A stretch of 50,311 nucleotides of DNA from Acidimicrobiia bacterium (GTDB lineage: Bacteria; Actinomycetota; Acidimicrobiia; Spongiisociales; UBA11373), in NCBI GenBank assembly GCA_040878325.1, contig JBBDMM010000017.1, positions 1-50,311 of the forward strand, in the 5' to 3' direction. Numbering within the stretch: the first letter of the stretch is position 1; each line of letters begins with the position of its first letter. The position numbers and the translations under genes are program-made. This document shows positions 36,367-46,154 of this stretch, piece by piece. The notes under the pieces are model-generated. The model was not told the DNA's origin, made no database searches, and was given only the letters and a program-made list of their open reading frames with translations.

Positions 36367-36716
36367 AACTCCAAACCCTCCTCGCGCGCCGCGTCGGCCA
36401 GCGCCTTGATGCGGCCGTGGTAGAGGAACCCGCCCCGGTCGAACAGCACCGACTTGATGCCGGCGTCTTTCGCCCGTGAACCGATGAGCTTGCCGACCTC
36501 AGCCGCCGTCTCAACAGTCAGCTTGCGGTCGCGCAGGCCCGGCTCCTGCGACGAGGCGCTGGCCAGCGTGCGGCCCACCTCGTCATCGATGATCTGCACA
36601 TAGACGTACCGGTTGCTCCGGTACACCGCGAGGCGCGGCCGGTTGGCCGTGCCATGGATACGACGCCGGACACGATAGTGGCGGCGGCGGCGGGCGTCGG
36701 CACGTGAACCTCTCAT
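36363..36716 (-). CDS. rplR: 50S ribosomal protein L18
   Basis: 117 residues. [35 protein letters not shown] and the C-terminal [20 protein letters not shown] are typical. A 5S rRNA-binding protein of the central protuberance. Overlaps rplF by 4 nt. Confidence 0.97.
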   Translation of the reverse strand: MRGSRADARRRRHYRVRRRIHGTANRPRLAVYRSNRYVYVQIIDDEVGRTLASASSQEPGLRDRKLTVETAAEVGKLIGSRAKDAGIKSVLFDRGGFLYHGRIKALADAAREEGLEF

Positions 36717-37258
36717 CGCGCCGTCGCCCCGGACTTGCCGGCCTTGCGCCGCACGACCTCGTCGGAGTACCGGATTCCCTTGCCCTTATAGGGCTCGGGC
36801 GGACGGACCCCACGGATGTCGGCGGCCACCTGGCCCACCAATTCCTTGTCGATACCCCGCACGATGACGCGAGTCGGCTCGGGCACCTCGAACTCGATGC
36901 CGTCGGGGGCGGTGATCTTCACCGGATGCGAGAAGCCGACCAGGAGTTCGAGGGTGTTCCCCTGGAGACTCGCCCGGTAGCCGACGCCCACCGTGAGCAA
37001 ATCCTTCTGGAAACCGGTCGACACCCCGACCACCATGTTGTTGAGGAGAGCCCGGCTCAGGCCGTGGAGGGCCTTGGACTCACGCTCATCGTCCTTGCGG
37101 GCCACGGTGACCACGCCCTCGGCGACCTCGAAAGCGACCCGGTCGCTGAAGATGCGACGCAAGGTGCCCTTCGACCCCTTCACCGTGATCTCGGATCCGG
37201 CGACGGACACATCCACTCCGGATGGCACGGTCACCGGGGACAGACCGATGCGACTCAT
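36713..37258 (-). CDS. rplF: 50S ribosomal protein L6
   Basis: 181 residues from the ATG at 37256-37258 (MSRIGLSPV), which overlaps the rpsH stop as TGATG. An upstream GTG would add two residues. The tandem L6 domains are recognisable, with the C-terminal [24 protein letters not shown] signature (split here as [11 protein letters not shown] and [10 protein letters not shown]). Confidence 0.97.
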   Translation of the reverse strand: MSRIGLSPVTVPSGVDVSVAGSEITVKGSKGTLRRIFSDRVAFEVAEGVVTVARKDDERESKALHGLSRALLNNMVVGVSTGFQKDLLTVGVGYRASLQGNTLELLVGFSHPVKITAPDGIEFEVPEPTRVIVRGIDKELVGQVAADIRGVRPPEPYKGKGIRYSDEVVRRKAGKSGATAR

Positions 37259-37653
37259 CACCACACCTCGCAGACGATCTCGCCGCCGAGGCGACGGCGG
37301 CGCGCTTCACGGTCGGGAAGCAGCCCCTGGGAGGTGGAGACGACGGCGACCCCGAGGCCCCCGTTGACGCGGGGCAGGGTGTCGGCACCCGAATAGATCC
37401 GGCGGCCCGGCTTGGAGATGCGGCGCACGCCCTCGAGCACCCGGGCCCGATCCGATGTGTAGCGGAGCTTGATGTCGAGCGTCTTGTGAACGCCGGCGGC
37501 CCGCACCTCGTAACCATCGATGTAGCCCTCGGCCACGAGGATCTTGGCAATCTCCTCTTTGAGCTGCGACGAGGGCATGGTGACGCGTTCGTGAAGCGCC
37601 ATGTTGGCGTTACGAATGCGGGTCAGCATGTCGGCGACGGGGTCGGTCATCAT
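37258..37653 (-). CDS. rpsH: 30S ribosomal protein S8
   Basis: 131 residues. [15 protein letters not shown] near the N-terminus and [19 protein letters not shown] near the C-terminus are diagnostic. In E. coli S8 represses the spc operon by binding near rplE; nothing equivalent is evident here. Two adjacent Met codons start the frame. Confidence 0.97.
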   Translation of the reverse strand: MMTDPVADMLTRIRNANMALHERVTMPSSQLKEEIAKILVAEGYIDGYEVRAAGVHKTLDIKLRYTSDRARVLEGVRRISKPGRRIYSGADTLPRVNGGLGVAVVSTSQGLLPDREARRRRLGGEIVCEVW

Positions 37654-37656
37654 GGG

Positions 37657-37842
37657 TTACCACGAAGCCTTTCTCACGCCGGGGAGCTCGCCACGGTGCG
37701 CCAACTGGCGGACGCATAGGCGGCACATTCCGAACTTGCGGAGGAACGCCCGGGGCCGGCCGCAACGCCCGCACCGGTTGTAGGCGCGGGACTTGAACTT
37801 CGGCTTCCGGTTCGCCCTGACGACTTGTGACTTCTTGGCCAT
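37657..37842 (-). CDS. rpsN: 30S ribosomal protein S14, zinc type (S14Z)
   Basis: 61 residues with [21 protein letters not shown]: two CXXC pairs bind zinc. [21 protein letters not shown] precedes. The short type Z form is the standard actinobacterial spc-operon copy. The gaps to rplE and rpsH are 2-3 nt. Confidence 0.97.
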   Translation of the reverse strand: MAKKSQVVRANRKPKFKSRAYNRCGRCGRPRAFLRKFGMCRLCVRQLAHRGELPGVRKASW

Positions 37843-37844
37843 TC

Positions 37845-38411
37845 TTATGCACCTGCCTGCTGGGTCTGGGGGCGCCGGAACGGGAATCCAAAGGCCTCGA
37901 GCAGCGCCTGGGCGCCCTCGTCGTCCCTTGCCGTCGTGCAGATGGTGATGTCCATGCCGCGCACCTTGTTCACTTTGTCGAAATCGATCTCAGGAAAGAT
38001 CAGCTGCTCGGTGACCCCGAACGTGTAGTTGCCCCGACCGTCGAACGATCGGGGATTGAGGCCCCGGAAGTCACGGATGCGGGGGATGGCCACCGCGATC
38101 AGCCGATCGAAGAACTCCCACATCCGATCGCCCCGCATGGTCACCGAGGCACCAATGGGCATGCCCTCGCGAAGCTTGAAGTTGGCCACCGACTTGCGGG
38201 CCTTATTGACCTTCGGCTTCTGCCCGGTGATGGCGGCAAGGTCCTCGACTGCGGCGTCGATGATCCCCTTGTCGTTGATGGCCTCACCCAGGCCCATGTT
38301 CACCACGATCTTGGTCAGGCGGGGAATTTCCATCGGGTTGGCGATGCCGAGCTCTTCCTTCACCTGGGCGGCGAGGGTGTCGGCGTAGATCTGCTTGAGA
38401 CGGGGGGTCAC
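37845..38411 (-). CDS. rplE: 50S ribosomal protein L5
   Basis: 188 residues. [56 protein letters not shown] and [19 protein letters not shown] match L5. It binds 5S rRNA and contacts P-site tRNA. Overlaps rplX by 4 nt. Confidence 0.98.
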   Translation of the reverse strand: MTPRLKQIYADTLAAQVKEELGIANPMEIPRLTKIVVNMGLGEAINDKGIIDAAVEDLAAITGQKPKVNKARKSVANFKLREGMPIGASVTMRGDRMWEFFDRLIAVAIPRIRDFRGLNPRSFDGRGNYTFGVTEQLIFPEIDFDKVNKVRGMDITICTTARDDEGAQALLEAFGFPFRRPQTQQAGA

Positions 38412-38713
38412 AGGTCACCCCCGCACTTGGCGCAGACGCGCCGCTTGTGACCATCGGCGTCGAGGCGATGGGCGATCCGGGTAGGCCCATCGGTCGGGCA
38501 AAGGATCATCACGTTGGACGCATCGATCGGCATGTCCTTGTCGACGATGCCGCCCTGCATGGTCTGGCCTTTGGGCTTGCTGTGGCGCTTTGCGGTGGCC
38601 ACGCCCTCGACGATGATCTTGCCCGTAGACGGGAACACTTGGGAGACACGCGACTCCTTGCCCTTGTCCTTGCCGGACACGACGACGACGCGGTCGTCCT
38701 TGCGGATCTCCAT
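38408..38713 (-). CDS. rplX: 50S ribosomal protein L24
   Basis: 101 residues. The KOW motif [21 protein letters not shown] is at the N-terminus. [13 protein letters not shown] follows, and the tail CAKCGGDL carries the CXXC sometimes seen in L24. It shares one base with the rplN stop. Confidence 0.97.
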   Translation of the reverse strand: MEIRKDDRVVVVSGKDKGKESRVSQVFPSTGKIIVEGVATAKRHSKPKGQTMQGGIVDKDMPIDASNVMILCPTDGPTRIAHRLDADGHKRRVCAKCGGDL

Positions 38714-39081
38714 CAGATCACCTCCGGGGCGAGAGAGACGATCCGCATGAACTTCTTGTCGCGCAACTCACGGCCAACCGGCCCAAAGATGCGGGTACCG
38801 CGGGGCTGCTGCTGCTCGTTGAGGATCACACATGCGTTGTCGTCGAAGCGGATGTAGGTGCCATCGGCGCGGCGTCGCTCCTTGTGGGTGCGGACCACTA
38901 CGGCCTGGACCACTTCACCGCGCTTGACCGTGCCGCCGGGGATGGCGTCTTTGACGGTGGCAACGATGACGTCGCCGATTCCTGCGTAGCGACGGCCGGA
39001 GCCGCCCAGCACGCGAATGCAGAGGACTTCACGGGCACCCGTGTTGTCGGCCACCTTGAGGCGCGATTCCTGGCCGATCAT
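38713..39081 (-). CDS. rplN: 50S ribosomal protein L14
   Basis: 122 residues from the ATG at 39079-39081 ([19 protein letters not shown]), overlapping the rpsQ stop. [20 protein letters not shown] and [20 protein letters not shown] are diagnostic. The longer open frame upstream is a shadow of rpsQ. Confidence 0.98.
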   Translation of the reverse strand: MIGQESRLKVADNTGAREVLCIRVLGGSGRRYAGIGDVIVATVKDAIPGGTVKRGEVVQAVVVRTHKERRRADGTYIRFDDNACVILNEQQQPRGTRIFGPVGRELRDKKFMRIVSLAPEVI

Positions 39082-39335
39082 CTCGCCCTCTCCACGATCT
39101 CGATGACACGCCACCGCTTCGTCTTCGACAGCGGACGCGTCTCCATCACCTTCACCGTGTCGCCGACCCGAGCCTCATTCGCCTCGTCATGGGCATGGAG
39201 GCGCTTCGAGGAGCGAACGGTCTTCTGATACATCACGTGACGGGTCGAATCGGCGATCTCCACGGTCACGGTCTTGTCCCGGCCGTCGGAGATGACGATC
39301 CCCGTCCGAATCTTGCGGGTGGCGCGATCAGTCAT
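39078..39335 (-). CDS. rpsQ: 30S ribosomal protein S17
   Basis: 85 residues. [19 protein letters not shown] and the conserved [20 protein letters not shown] with WRV are the S17 motifs. It overlaps rpmC by 8 nt and rplN by 4 nt. Confidence 0.97.
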   Translation of the reverse strand: MTDRATRKIRTGIVISDGRDKTVTVEIADSTRHVMYQKTVRSSKRLHAHDEANEARVGDTVKVMETRPLSKTKRWRVIEIVERAR

Positions 39336-39552
39336 CGCCCTGCTCCTTGATCTCGTAGTAGGCCTCGATCTCCTGCTCGCGCATGATCGTGGCGATGCGG
39401 GCGGCCTCGCGACGAATCGTCCGCAGTCGGGCGGTGTTGTCCAGCTGGTTGGTGGCCACCTGGAAACGGAGGTTGAAGAGCTCTTCCTTGGCTGCGTCGA
39501 GCTTTCCCTTGAGCTCGTCGTAGGGGAGGTCGCGCAGGTCGGCGGGCTTCAC
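39328..39552 (-). CDS. rpmC: 50S ribosomal protein L29
   Basis: 74 residues from a GTG at 39550-39552 ([18 protein letters not shown]), overlapping the rplP stop as [24 protein letters not shown] is the L29 signature. The C-terminal [14 protein letters not shown] is a short acidic addition. The frame continues upstream through rplP only as a shadow. Confidence 0.95.
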   Translation of the reverse strand: MKPADLRDLPYDELKGKLDAAKEELFNLRFQVATNQLDNTARLRTIRREAARIATIMREQEIEAYYEIKEQGDD

Positions 39553-39962
39553 TGCTCCTCCCTCTTCACGAACTTGGTGCGGATCGGCAGCTTGTGACCG
39601 GCGAGACGCATGGCCTCGCGCGCCAGGTCCTCCGGCACGCCGGCCAGTTCGAACATCACCCGGCCGGGGCGCACCACGGCCACCCAGAACTCGGGGTTGC
39701 CCTTGCCGGATCCCATGCGGGTCTCGGCCGGCTTCTGGGTCACCGGCTTGTGCGGGAAGATGTTGATCCAGACCTTGCCGCCACGCTTGATGTAGCGAGT
39801 CATGGCGACTCGGGCGGACTCGATCTGGCGCGAGGTGATCCACCCCGGCTCGAGCGCCTGGAGGCCGTAGTCGCCAAAGTAGACCTGGGTACCACCCTTG
39901 GCGGCACCACGCATGTGGCCCCGCTGTTCCTTGCGCCACTTGGAGCGCTTGGGCATCAACAT
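39549..39962 (-). CDS. rplP: 50S ribosomal protein L16
   Basis: 137 residues. [36 protein letters not shown], and [20 protein letters not shown] are typical of L16. The ATG at 39960-39962 adds ML before MPKRS; the next ATG at 39954-39956 is equally possible. Confidence 0.97.
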   Translation of the reverse strand: MLMPKRSKWRKEQRGHMRGAAKGGTQVYFGDYGLQALEPGWITSRQIESARVAMTRYIKRGGKVWINIFPHKPVTQKPAETRMGSGKGNPEFWVAVVRPGRVMFELAGVPEDLAREAMRLAGHKLPIRTKFVKREEQ

Positions 39963-39965
39963 GGG

Positions 39966-41000
39966 CTACTCCTGCTCCTCTTCAGCAACGGCGGAGTCGG
40001 CGGTCTCGGCGGCGGTCTCGGCCTCCGTGGCGGCCGCGGCGACGTTCTTCTCTTCGAGCACGATGTCTTCGTCGGACACGTCGAGCGTCTCCCCGGCGGT
40101 CTCACGCTCCTCCTCGAGATCGGAGAGGGCGGATTCGGCGTCGACGCGACGGGTGGGCCCAGGCTCGGGCCGACGGCCGCCACCGGCCTCGACCAGGCGC
40201 TTGCCGCCACCGGCCTCGACCAGGCGCTTGCCGCCACCGGCCTCGATGAGCCCGCGGGGGCGCTCGCCGGCTGCCTGCTCGGCCCGCGCCTTAGCCGGGG
40301 CACGGCGCGAAGCCGGTCCTCCGGTGGCCAGCGCGGCCTCGGCGGCGATCTTCTCGCGCGTCGCCGACAGCGACGGCACGACGTCGCCCTTGTAGACCCA
40401 AACCTTGATTCCGATGGAGCCGACGGTGGTGGCGGCTGTGGCGAGGCCGAAGTCGACGTCGGCGCGGAGGGTCTGCAGCGGAACCCGACCCTCGCGGTAC
40501 CACTCACGGCGACCCATGTCGGAGCCGCCGAGGCGGCCGGAGGCCTGCACCCTTACGCCCTGGGCGCCCGCCTTCATCGCCGTCTGGACGGCACGCTTCA
40601 TCGCCCGGCGGAAAGACACCCTGCCCTGGAGTTGGTCGGCGATACCACGCGCCAAGAGCTGCGCATCTGTCTCAGGATCCTGCACCTCGATCACGTTGAT
40701 CTTGATCTCGCGCTTGGTGAGGCTCTCGAGCATGGTACGGAGACGGTCCACTTCGGTGCCGCTGCGGCCGATCACCACGCCGGGGCGGGCGGTGTGGATG
40801 TCGATCTGAACCTTCTTGTCGCCGATCCGCTCGATCTCGACGCGCGACACCGCACCACGCTGCATCTCGTCGGAGAGCAGCTTGCGGATCCGGGCATCCT
40901 CGAGCACCTGCGATGCGTAGTCCTTCTCGCTGTACCAGCGCGACTTCCAGTCGGTGACGATGCCGAGGCGGAGCCCGTACGGGTGGATCTTCTGGCCCAT
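39966..41000 (-). CDS. rpsC: 30S ribosomal protein S3 with long C-terminal tail
   Basis: 344 residues, against about 210-280 usually. The conserved body (about 1-210) has [14 protein letters not shown], the KH domain with [16 protein letters not shown], and [20 protein letters not shown]. After about residue 215 a non-conserved tail begins. It holds a nine-residue repeat (VEAGGGKRL, two and a half copies) encoded by 27-bp tandem repeats, then a long acidic Ala/Glu-rich end ([18 protein letters not shown]). S3 lines the mRNA entry site, so the tail should project from the 30S head. Confidence 0.97.
   Translation of the reverse strand: MGQKIHPYGLRLGIVTDWKSRWYSEKDYASQVLEDARIRKLLSDEMQRGAVSRVEIERIGDKKVQIDIHTARPGVVIGRSGTEVDRLRTMLESLTKREIKINVIEVQDPETDAQLLARGIADQLQGRVSFRRAMKRAVQTAMKAGAQGVRVQASGRLGGSDMGRREWYREGRVPLQTLRADVDFGLATAATTVGSIGIKVWVYKGDVVPSLSATREKIAAEAALATGGPASRRAPAKARAEQAAGERPRGLIEAGGGKRLVEAGGGKRLVEAGGGRRPEPGPTRRVDAESALSDLEEERETAGETLDVSDEDIVLEEKNVAAAATEAETAAETADSAVAEEEQE
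40177..40251 (-). repeat. 27-bp tandem repeat inside rpsC
   Basis: In-frame 27-bp units at 40177-40203 and 40204-40230, with a partial third from 40231, encode the GGGKRLVEA repeat of the S3 tail. The copies are near-identical at DNA level, which suggests recent expansion. Confidence 0.9.
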
Positions 41001-41350
41001 TAGGACTCCTCTGCGTTTCTCTGGTCGCCAACCACGATCGTGATGTGGCTGGTCCGCTTCAAGATCTGGGTGGCGCGGCCGCGGGCGCGTGCCTTGATGC
41101 GCTTGAGGGTCGGCCCCTCATCGGCGAAGGCCTCGACGACGCGGAGTTCGGCTGCGTCGAGGGCATGGTTGTGGAAGGCGTTGGCGATGGCCGACTCGAG
41201 AACCTTCCGAACCGGATCGGCGGCGCGGCGGTTGGTGAAGTCGAGCACCTGGCGGGCCTCCTCCACCGGCAAGCCACGGACGATGTCGAGCACTTGCCGG
41301 ACCTTGAAGGGTGACTGCCGGATGTACGAGGCGCGGGCTTGCACGTTCAT
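41000..41350 (-). CDS. rplV: 50S ribosomal protein L22
   Basis: 116 residues from the ATG at 41348-41350. [18 protein letters not shown], and the C-terminal [20 protein letters not shown] that lines the exit tunnel, are the L22 pattern. It overlaps rpsS by ATGA, and its stop shares a base with the rpsC start (TAATG). Confidence 0.98.
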   Translation of the reverse strand: MNVQARASYIRQSPFKVRQVLDIVRGLPVEEARQVLDFTNRRAADPVRKVLESAIANAFHNHALDAAELRVVEAFADEGPTLKRIKARARGRATQILKRTSHITIVVGDQRNAEES

Positions 41351-41625
41351 TGCTTCCTCGCTGCACGGGCACCCGCGTGGCCGCGGAAGGTACGGGTGGG
41401 GGCAAACTCGCCGAGTTTGTGCCCCACCATCGACTCGGTGATGTACACCGGCACGTGCTTGCGCCCGTCGTGGACGGCCAGCGTCTGGCCGACCATCTCG
41501 GGAATGATCGTGGACCGACGGCTCCAGGTGCGAATGACGCGCTTGTCCCCGCTCTTGGCGGCACGCTCGACCTTGGCGACGAGGTGCTGATCCACAAAGG
41601 GACCCTTCTTCAGGCTCCGTGCCAT
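41347..41625 (-). CDS. rpsS: 30S ribosomal protein S19
   Basis: 92 residues. [28 protein letters not shown]-like [16 protein letters not shown] and the C-terminal [17 protein letters not shown] are diagnostic. Three bases after rplB. Confidence 0.98.
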   Translation of the reverse strand: MARSLKKGPFVDQHLVAKVERAAKSGDKRVIRTWSRRSTIIPEMVGQTLAVHDGRKHVPVYITESMVGHKLGEFAPTRTFRGHAGARAARKQ

Positions 41626-41628
41626 CGG

Positions 41629-42462
41629 CTACCTCTTCCCCTTCTTCGAACGGCGTCGGACGATCAACTTGTCGCTCCCCTTGTTCTTCTTCCGGGTGCG
41701 ACCCTCCGGCTTGCCCCAAGGGCTCACCGGGTGGCGGCCACCGCTCGACTTACCTTCGCCGCCCCCCAGGGGGTGGTCGACGGGGTTCATCGCCACACCG
41801 CGGCTCTGCGGACGAACGCCCTGCCAGCGCTTCTGACCCGCCTTGCCGCTCTTGACCAACTCCGCTTCCGGGTTGCCCACCTGCCCGACGGTTGCCCGGC
41901 AGTCGAGGGGCACGTTGCGAATCTCTCCCGAGGGGAGCCGAAGCAGGGCGAACCCGGCCTCTTTGGCGATCAACTGGATCGAGGTCCCCGCGGAGCGACC
42001 GAGCTTGGCACCGCCGCCGGGCCTCATCTCGACAGCATGCACCAGAGTTCCTGCCGGGATGTTCCGCAGCGGGAGGGCGTTGCCGGGCTTGATCTCCGCC
42101 CCCGGCCCCGACTCCACCCGGTCACCAACGGTGAGGCGGAGCGGCGCGAGGATATACCGCTTCTCCCCGTCGTGGTAATTGAGCAGGGCGATGCGGGAGT
42201 TCCGGTTCGGGTCGTACTCGATCGAGGCGACGCTGGCGGGTATCCCGTCCTTGTTGCGGCGGAAGTCGATGATGCGATAACGCCGCTTGTGGCCCCCGCC
42301 GCGGTGCCGCGAAGTGACCCGCCCGTAGGAGTTGCGGCCACCGGTACCGGCCTGCTTGTCGATGAGGCTCTTCTCGGGCGTGCTGGTGGTGACGTCGGAG
42401 AAATCCGAAACAGTCCGAAACCGCCGCCCCGGCGAAGTGGGTTTGTACTTCTTAACGGCCAT
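41629..42462 (-). CDS. rplB: 50S ribosomal protein L2
   Basis: 277 residues. [40 protein letters not shown], and the peptidyl-transferase-proximal [20 protein letters not shown] (written here [17 protein letters not shown]) are diagnostic, including the conserved His. It is separated from rplW by 118 nt of heptamer-containing DNA, where most operons have a few bases. Confidence 0.98.
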   Translation of the reverse strand: MAVKKYKPTSPGRRFRTVSDFSDVTTSTPEKSLIDKQAGTGGRNSYGRVTSRHRGGGHKRRYRIIDFRRNKDGIPASVASIEYDPNRNSRIALLNYHDGEKRYILAPLRLTVGDRVESGPGAEIKPGNALPLRNIPAGTLVHAVEMRPGGGAKLGRSAGTSIQLIAKEAGFALLRLPSGEIRNVPLDCRATVGQVGNPEAELVKSGKAGQKRWQGVRPQSRGVAMNPVDHPLGGGEGKSSGGRHPVSPWGKPEGRTRKKNKGSDKLIVRRRSKKGKR

Positions 42463-42467
42463 CAGAA

Positions 42468-42540
42468 AGTCTCCAGTCTCCAGTCTCCAGTCTCCAGTCC
42501 ATCAGCGGTTCTGCTGGTGACTGGTGACTGGGGACTGGTG
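42468..42540. repeat. Opposed heptamer arrays between rplW and rplB
   Basis: Four AGTCTCC units (42468-42495), then CATCAGCGGTTCTG, then CTGGTGA, CTGGTGA, CTGGGGA, CTGGTG (42514-42540). The two blocks are near-complementary (about 20 bp with two mismatches), so the rplW-rplB mRNA could fold a long hairpin here. The rest, to 42580, is unique sequence. Confidence 0.93.
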
Positions 42541-42580
42541 CCCCTGATCGCAATATGAGTGTGAGTGCGTCCGTACATCG

Positions 42581-42868
42581 TCATACCCCGAAAATATCTA
42601 TCTCTTGGCCCTCGGCGAGGGTTACCAGTGCCCTCTTGGAGGCGGCGCGCTTGCCGATCGTGTAACCGGTGCGCTTCCGCTTGCCTTTGCGGTTCATGGT
42701 GTTGACCCGCACCACCTTCACGTTGAAGATCTGCTCGACCGCCTCTTTGATCTCGGTCTTGGTGGTGCGCCGGTCGACGATGAAGGTGTAGGTGTTGTCG
42801 TCCTCGATCTGGTCGTAGGACTTCTCCGAAACCACCGGCTCGATGATCAAGTCACGGGGGTTCTTCAC
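42581..42868 (-). CDS. rplW: 50S ribosomal protein L23
   Basis: 95 residues. [40 protein letters not shown] and a basic loop [14 protein letters not shown] are typical. It sits at the tunnel exit and docks trigger factor and SRP. Overlaps rplD by 4 nt. Confidence 0.97.
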   Translation of the reverse strand: MKNPRDLIIEPVVSEKSYDQIEDDNTYTFIVDRRTTKTEIKEAVEQIFNVKVVRVNTMNRKGKRKRTGYTIGKRAASKRALVTLAEGQEIDIFGV

Positions 42869-43536
42869 GATTCACCTCCGGCGTCGTCGGCGACGGCTGA
42901 GGCAGTGGCGGCGCCCGCCCCGACACTCTGGATCGTGTCGGACGTGAAAATGAGGGTCTCGGCCCAGAGCACGTCGTAGGTGTTGAGCTGGTCGGGGGTG
43001 ATCACGAGCACCTGCGGAAGGTTGCGCACCGACTGCGCAACGACGCCGTCAGACGCCTCGACCACGATGGCGACCTTGCCCTCGACACCCATGCCGGCGA
43101 GCAGGGCGGCAGCCGACTTGGTCTTCGGTGCCTCCCACTCGATCGAGTCGACGATCCGGATCTCGCCATCCCCGGCGCGAGTCGAGAGAGCGCTGTAGAG
43201 GGCGAGCCGACGCATCTTCTTCGGGGTGCGCTGGGAGTAGTCGCGCGGTTTGGGGCCGTGCACGACGCCGCCGCCGCGCCACTGAGGTGAACGGATAGAG
43301 CCATGCCGGGCCCGACCCAGACCCTTCTGGCGCCACGGCTTCTTGCCACCGCCGCGAACCTCGGCCCGCGTCTTGGTGTTGGCGGAGCCCGACCGGAGTG
43401 CGGCCAACTGGGCCGTCACCACCTGGTGCATCACGGGGAGGTTCGGCTCGATGCCGAAGATCGAGGCATCGAGCTTCATCTCCCCGGTCTGCTTACCGGA
43501 AGAGTCGTACTTGCGCGCGACCGGTGCGTCAGCCAA
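42865..43536 (-). CDS. rplD: 50S ribosomal protein L4, TTG start
   Basis: 223 residues. The loop that reaches the exit tunnel is present ([40 protein letters not shown]). The first codon is TTG at 43534-43536 inside the end of rplC (8-nt overlap); translation coupling would explain the weak start. The C-terminus ends in a short Ala/Asp-rich tail. Confidence 0.96.
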   Translation of the reverse strand: MADAPVARKYDSSGKQTGEMKLDASIFGIEPNLPVMHQVVTAQLAALRSGSANTKTRAEVRGGGKKPWRQKGLGRARHGSIRSPQWRGGGVVHGPKPRDYSQRTPKKMRRLALYSALSTRAGDGEIRIVDSIEWEAPKTKSAAALLAGMGVEGKVAIVVEASDGVVAQSVRNLPQVLVITPDQLNTYDVLWAETLIFTSDTIQSVGAGAATASAVADDAGGES

Positions 43537-44167
43537 TTGCCTTCACCGCCTCCCGAACGAGCAAGACCGCGCCCTTCGCCCCGGGAACGGCGCCCCGCAA
43601 CATCAGGAGTCCGCGCTTGGCGTCGACTTCGACGACTTCGAGGTTGAGGATCGTGGTTTTCTCGCCGCCCATGCGGCCCGGCAGCTTCATGCCCTTGAAC
43701 ACCCGCGAGGGAGTGGCGCAAGCGCCGATGGAGCCAGGGGCGCGATGCACCCGATGGGTGCCGTGGCTGGCGCCCTGACCGGCGAAATTGTGGCGCTTGA
43801 TGACGCCCTGGAAGCCCTTGCCGCGGCTCACGCCGGCGACATCGGCCCGACTGCCCTTGACGAGGACGTCGGCGATGCTGATCTCCTGGCCGAGCTTGTA
43901 GGCGTCGGCATCATCCACCCGCACTTCGACCAGGTGACGGTGAGGGGTGAGCCCGGCGCGCTTGAAGTGACCAGCGGTGGGCTTGTTGGCCCGTCGCTCG
44001 GGCATCTCGCGGTAGGCGATCTGAATGGCGGCGTACCCGTCGGTCTCGGGACGCTTGATCTGGACGACGCGACAAGGCCCGGCCTTGATGACGGTCACCG
44101 GCACTGCCTGTGACTCGTCATCGAAGATCTGGGTCATCCCCAGCTTCTCGCCGAGAATCGCTTTCAC
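43529..44167 (-). CDS. rplC: 50S ribosomal protein L3
   Basis: 212 residues. [58 protein letters not shown] and [15 protein letters not shown] match L3. It overlaps rpsJ by ATGA. Confidence 0.98.
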   Translation of the reverse strand: MKAILGEKLGMTQIFDDESQAVPVTVIKAGPCRVVQIKRPETDGYAAIQIAYREMPERRANKPTAGHFKRAGLTPHRHLVEVRVDDADAYKLGQEISIADVLVKGSRADVAGVSRGKGFQGVIKRHNFAGQGASHGTHRVHRAPGSIGACATPSRVFKGMKLPGRMGGEKTTILNLEVVEVDAKRGLLMLRGAVPGAKGAVLLVREAVKAIG

Positions 44168-44880
44168 GTCTTGATCTCCACTTCCACCCCGGCCGGCAGG
44201 TCGAGCCGCATGAGGGAGTCGACCGTCTTTGCGGTCGGCTCGAGGATGTCCAGCAGACGCTTGTGGATCCGCATCTCGAAGTGCTCACGCGAATCCTTGT
44301 GGACGTGCGGGCCGCGGACAACGCAGTAGCGATGGATTTCCGTAGGCAACGGCAGCGGGCCCCTGATCTTCGCCTGAGTCCGAATGACCGTCTCGGCGAT
44401 CTTGCGCGCCGACTCATCGACCACCTCGTGGTCGTAGGCCTTGAGTCGAATCCGGATCCGATGCTCCTTCTCGACCTTCTCGACCTTGGGAGCGGCCGCC
44501 GCCTTTGCCTTCGCAGGCGCCGCCTTCGAAGCAGCGGGCTTCGCAGCCGTCTCGGCCTTAGGAGCCGCGTCGGCCTTCGGAGCCGCCTCGGCGGGCGCGT
44601 CAGCCTTGGGAGCCTTCTCAGCCTTAGGAGCCGCCTCAGCCTCCGCCGCCTTGGCGGCCTTCGCGGGCGCCTTGGCGGCCTTCGCGGGCGCCTTGGCGGC
44701 CTTCGCGGGCGCCTTGGCCTTCGCGGGCGCCTTGGCCTTCGCGGGCGCGTCAGCCTTCGGCGCCTTGGCCTTCGGAGCCTTCACGGCCTTGGCGGGCGCG
44801 TCGGCCTTCGCAGCCTTCGCGGCCTTCGAAGGCGCGTCAGCGTCGAGAGCCTTATCCGCCTGAGCGTCCTCTTCAGCCAT
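44164..44880 (-). CDS. rpsJ: 30S ribosomal protein S10 with long Ala/Lys/Pro-rich N-terminal extension
   Basis: 238 residues. The last 99 are canonical S10/Nus[40 protein letters not shown] and [19 protein letters not shown]. The first 139 are low-complexity, with [13 protein letters not shown] and PKADAP repeats, resembling histone H1-like or HupB tails. In-frame 21- and 18-bp repeats encode it. The ATG at 44878-44880 has a purine-rich AGAAGAGAAGAAGAGA directly upstream. No Met lies near the canonical S10 start, so the extension is probably translated. A GTG or TTG start nearer the core cannot be fully excluded. Confidence 0.93.
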   Translation of the reverse strand: MAEEDAQADKALDADAPSKAAKAAKADAPAKAVKAPKAKAPKADAPAKAKAPAKAKAPAKAAKAPAKAAKAPAKAAKAAEAEAAPKAEKAPKADAPAEAAPKADAAPKAETAAKPAASKAAPAKAKAAAAPKVEKVEKEHRIRIRLKAYDHEVVDESARKIAETVIRTQAKIRGPLPLPTEIHRYCVVRGPHVHKDSREHFEMRIHKRLLDILEPTAKTVDSLMRLDLPAGVEVEIKT

Positions 44881-44896
44881 TCTCTTCTTCTCTTCT

Positions 44897-44943
44897 CTGT
44901 TCTTGTCTTGTCTTACTGGTGACTGGCGACTGGTGACTGGTGA
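44897..44943. repeat. Heptamer array between tuf and rpsJ
   Basis: CTGGTGA, CTGGCGA, CTGGTGA, CTGGTGA (44916-44943) run directly into the tuf stop codon (44944-44946). They are preceded by TTCTTGTCTTGTCTTA, the reverse complement of a GTAAGACAAGACAAGAA end. The whole 63-nt tuf-rpsJ gap is this element plus the rpsJ ribosome site. Confidence 0.93.
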
Positions 44944-46137
44944 CTATTTGATGATCTTGACGACGCGGCCGGCGCCGACGGTGCGGCCACCCTCACGGAT
45001 CGCGAACCGCAAACCATCTTCCATCGCGATCGCGTGGATCAACTCCACCGTCATCTCCGTGTTGTCACCCGGCATCACCATCTGCGTCCCCTCCGGCAAC
45101 GTGATCGAACCAGTGATATCCGTCGTCCGGAAATAGAACTGCGGCCGATACCCCGAGAAGAACGGGTTATGACGCCCCCCCTCCTCCTTCGTCAACACAT
45201 ACACCTGCGCCGAGAAATCGGTATGAGGAGTAATCGACCCAGGCGCACACACCACCTGACCCCGCTCCACATCCTCCTTACCAATCCCCCGCAGGAGAAG
45301 CCCCACGTTGTCGCCAGCCCGCGCCTCATCCAACAACTTGCGGAACATCTCAACCCCAGTCACCGTCGTCTTCTGCGTCGCCCGGATCCCCACAATCTCC
45401 GCCTCCGCCCCCACCCGCAAAATCCCCTGCTCCACCCGACCAGTCACCACCGTCCCCCGACCCGTAATCGAAAACACGTCCTCGATCGGCATCTGGAACG
45501 GCTTATCCACATCCCGCTCCGGCTCCGGGATATACGAATCCACCGCCGCCATCAACTCCATCACCTGACCCGCAGCCTCCCCATCACCCTCCAACGCCTT
45601 CAACGCCGAACCCCGCACCACCGGCACCTCATCACCCGGATACTCATACTCCGTCAACAAATCCCGCACCTCCAACTCCACCAGATCAAGAAGCTCGGGA
45701 TCATCGACCATGTCCACCTTGTTCAAGAACACCACAATGAACGGCACCCCCACCTGCCGAGCCAACAACACATGCTCCCGAGTCTGCGGCATCGGACCAT
45801 CCGCCGCCGACACCACCAGAATCGCACCATCCACCTGCGCCGCACCCGTAATCATGTTCTTCACATAATCCGCATGACCCGGCATATCCACATGCGCATA
45901 ATGACGATTCGCCGTCTCATACTCCACATGCGCAATCGCAATCGTGATACCCCGCTCACGCTCCTCCGGCGCCTTATCAATCTCATCAAACGCCGTAAAC
46001 CGATTCGACCCACCCACCCCCGACTCCGCCAACACCTTCGTGATCGCAGCAGTCAACGTCGTCTTCCCATGATCAATATGACCCATCGTCCCCACATTCA
46101 CATGCGGCTTCGACCGCTCAAACTTCTCCTTACCCAT
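44944..46137 (-). CDS. tuf: Elongation factor Tu
   Basis: 397 residues. GTP-binding motifs: [11 protein letters not shown] (P-loop), [12 protein letters not shown] (usually DCPGHAD), NKVDMVDD and GSALKAL. Domains 2 and 3 follow, with the C-terminal [15 protein letters not shown]. It delivers aminoacyl-tRNA to the ribosome. Codon use is unlike every neighbour: mostly NNT and NNG (GAT, CAT, TTG, CGG, TCG), with short C-ending patches near 45700-45740, 45290-45330 and after about 45000. A mosaic history by recombination is a possible reason. Between fusA (17 nt) and rpsJ. Confidence 0.98.
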   Translation of the reverse strand: MGKEKFERSKPHVNVGTMGHIDHGKTTLTAAITKVLAESGVGGSNRFTAFDEIDKAPEERERGITIAIAHVEYETANRHYAHVDMPGHADYVKNMITGAAQVDGAILVVSAADGPMPQTREHVLLARQVGVPFIVVFLNKVDMVDDPELLDLVELEVRDLLTEYEYPGDEVPVVRGSALKALEGDGEAAGQVMELMAAVDSYIPEPERDVDKPFQMPIEDVFSITGRGTVVTGRVEQGILRVGAEAEIVGIRATQKTTVTGVEMFRKLLDEARAGDNVGLLLRGIGKEDVERGQVVCAPGSITPHTDFSAQVYVLTKEEGGRHNPFFSGYRPQFYFRTTDITGSITLPEGTQMVMPGDNTEMTVELIHAIAMEDGLRFAIREGGRTVGAGRVVKIIK

Positions 46138-46154
46138 GGGTCACATCCTCCTGA

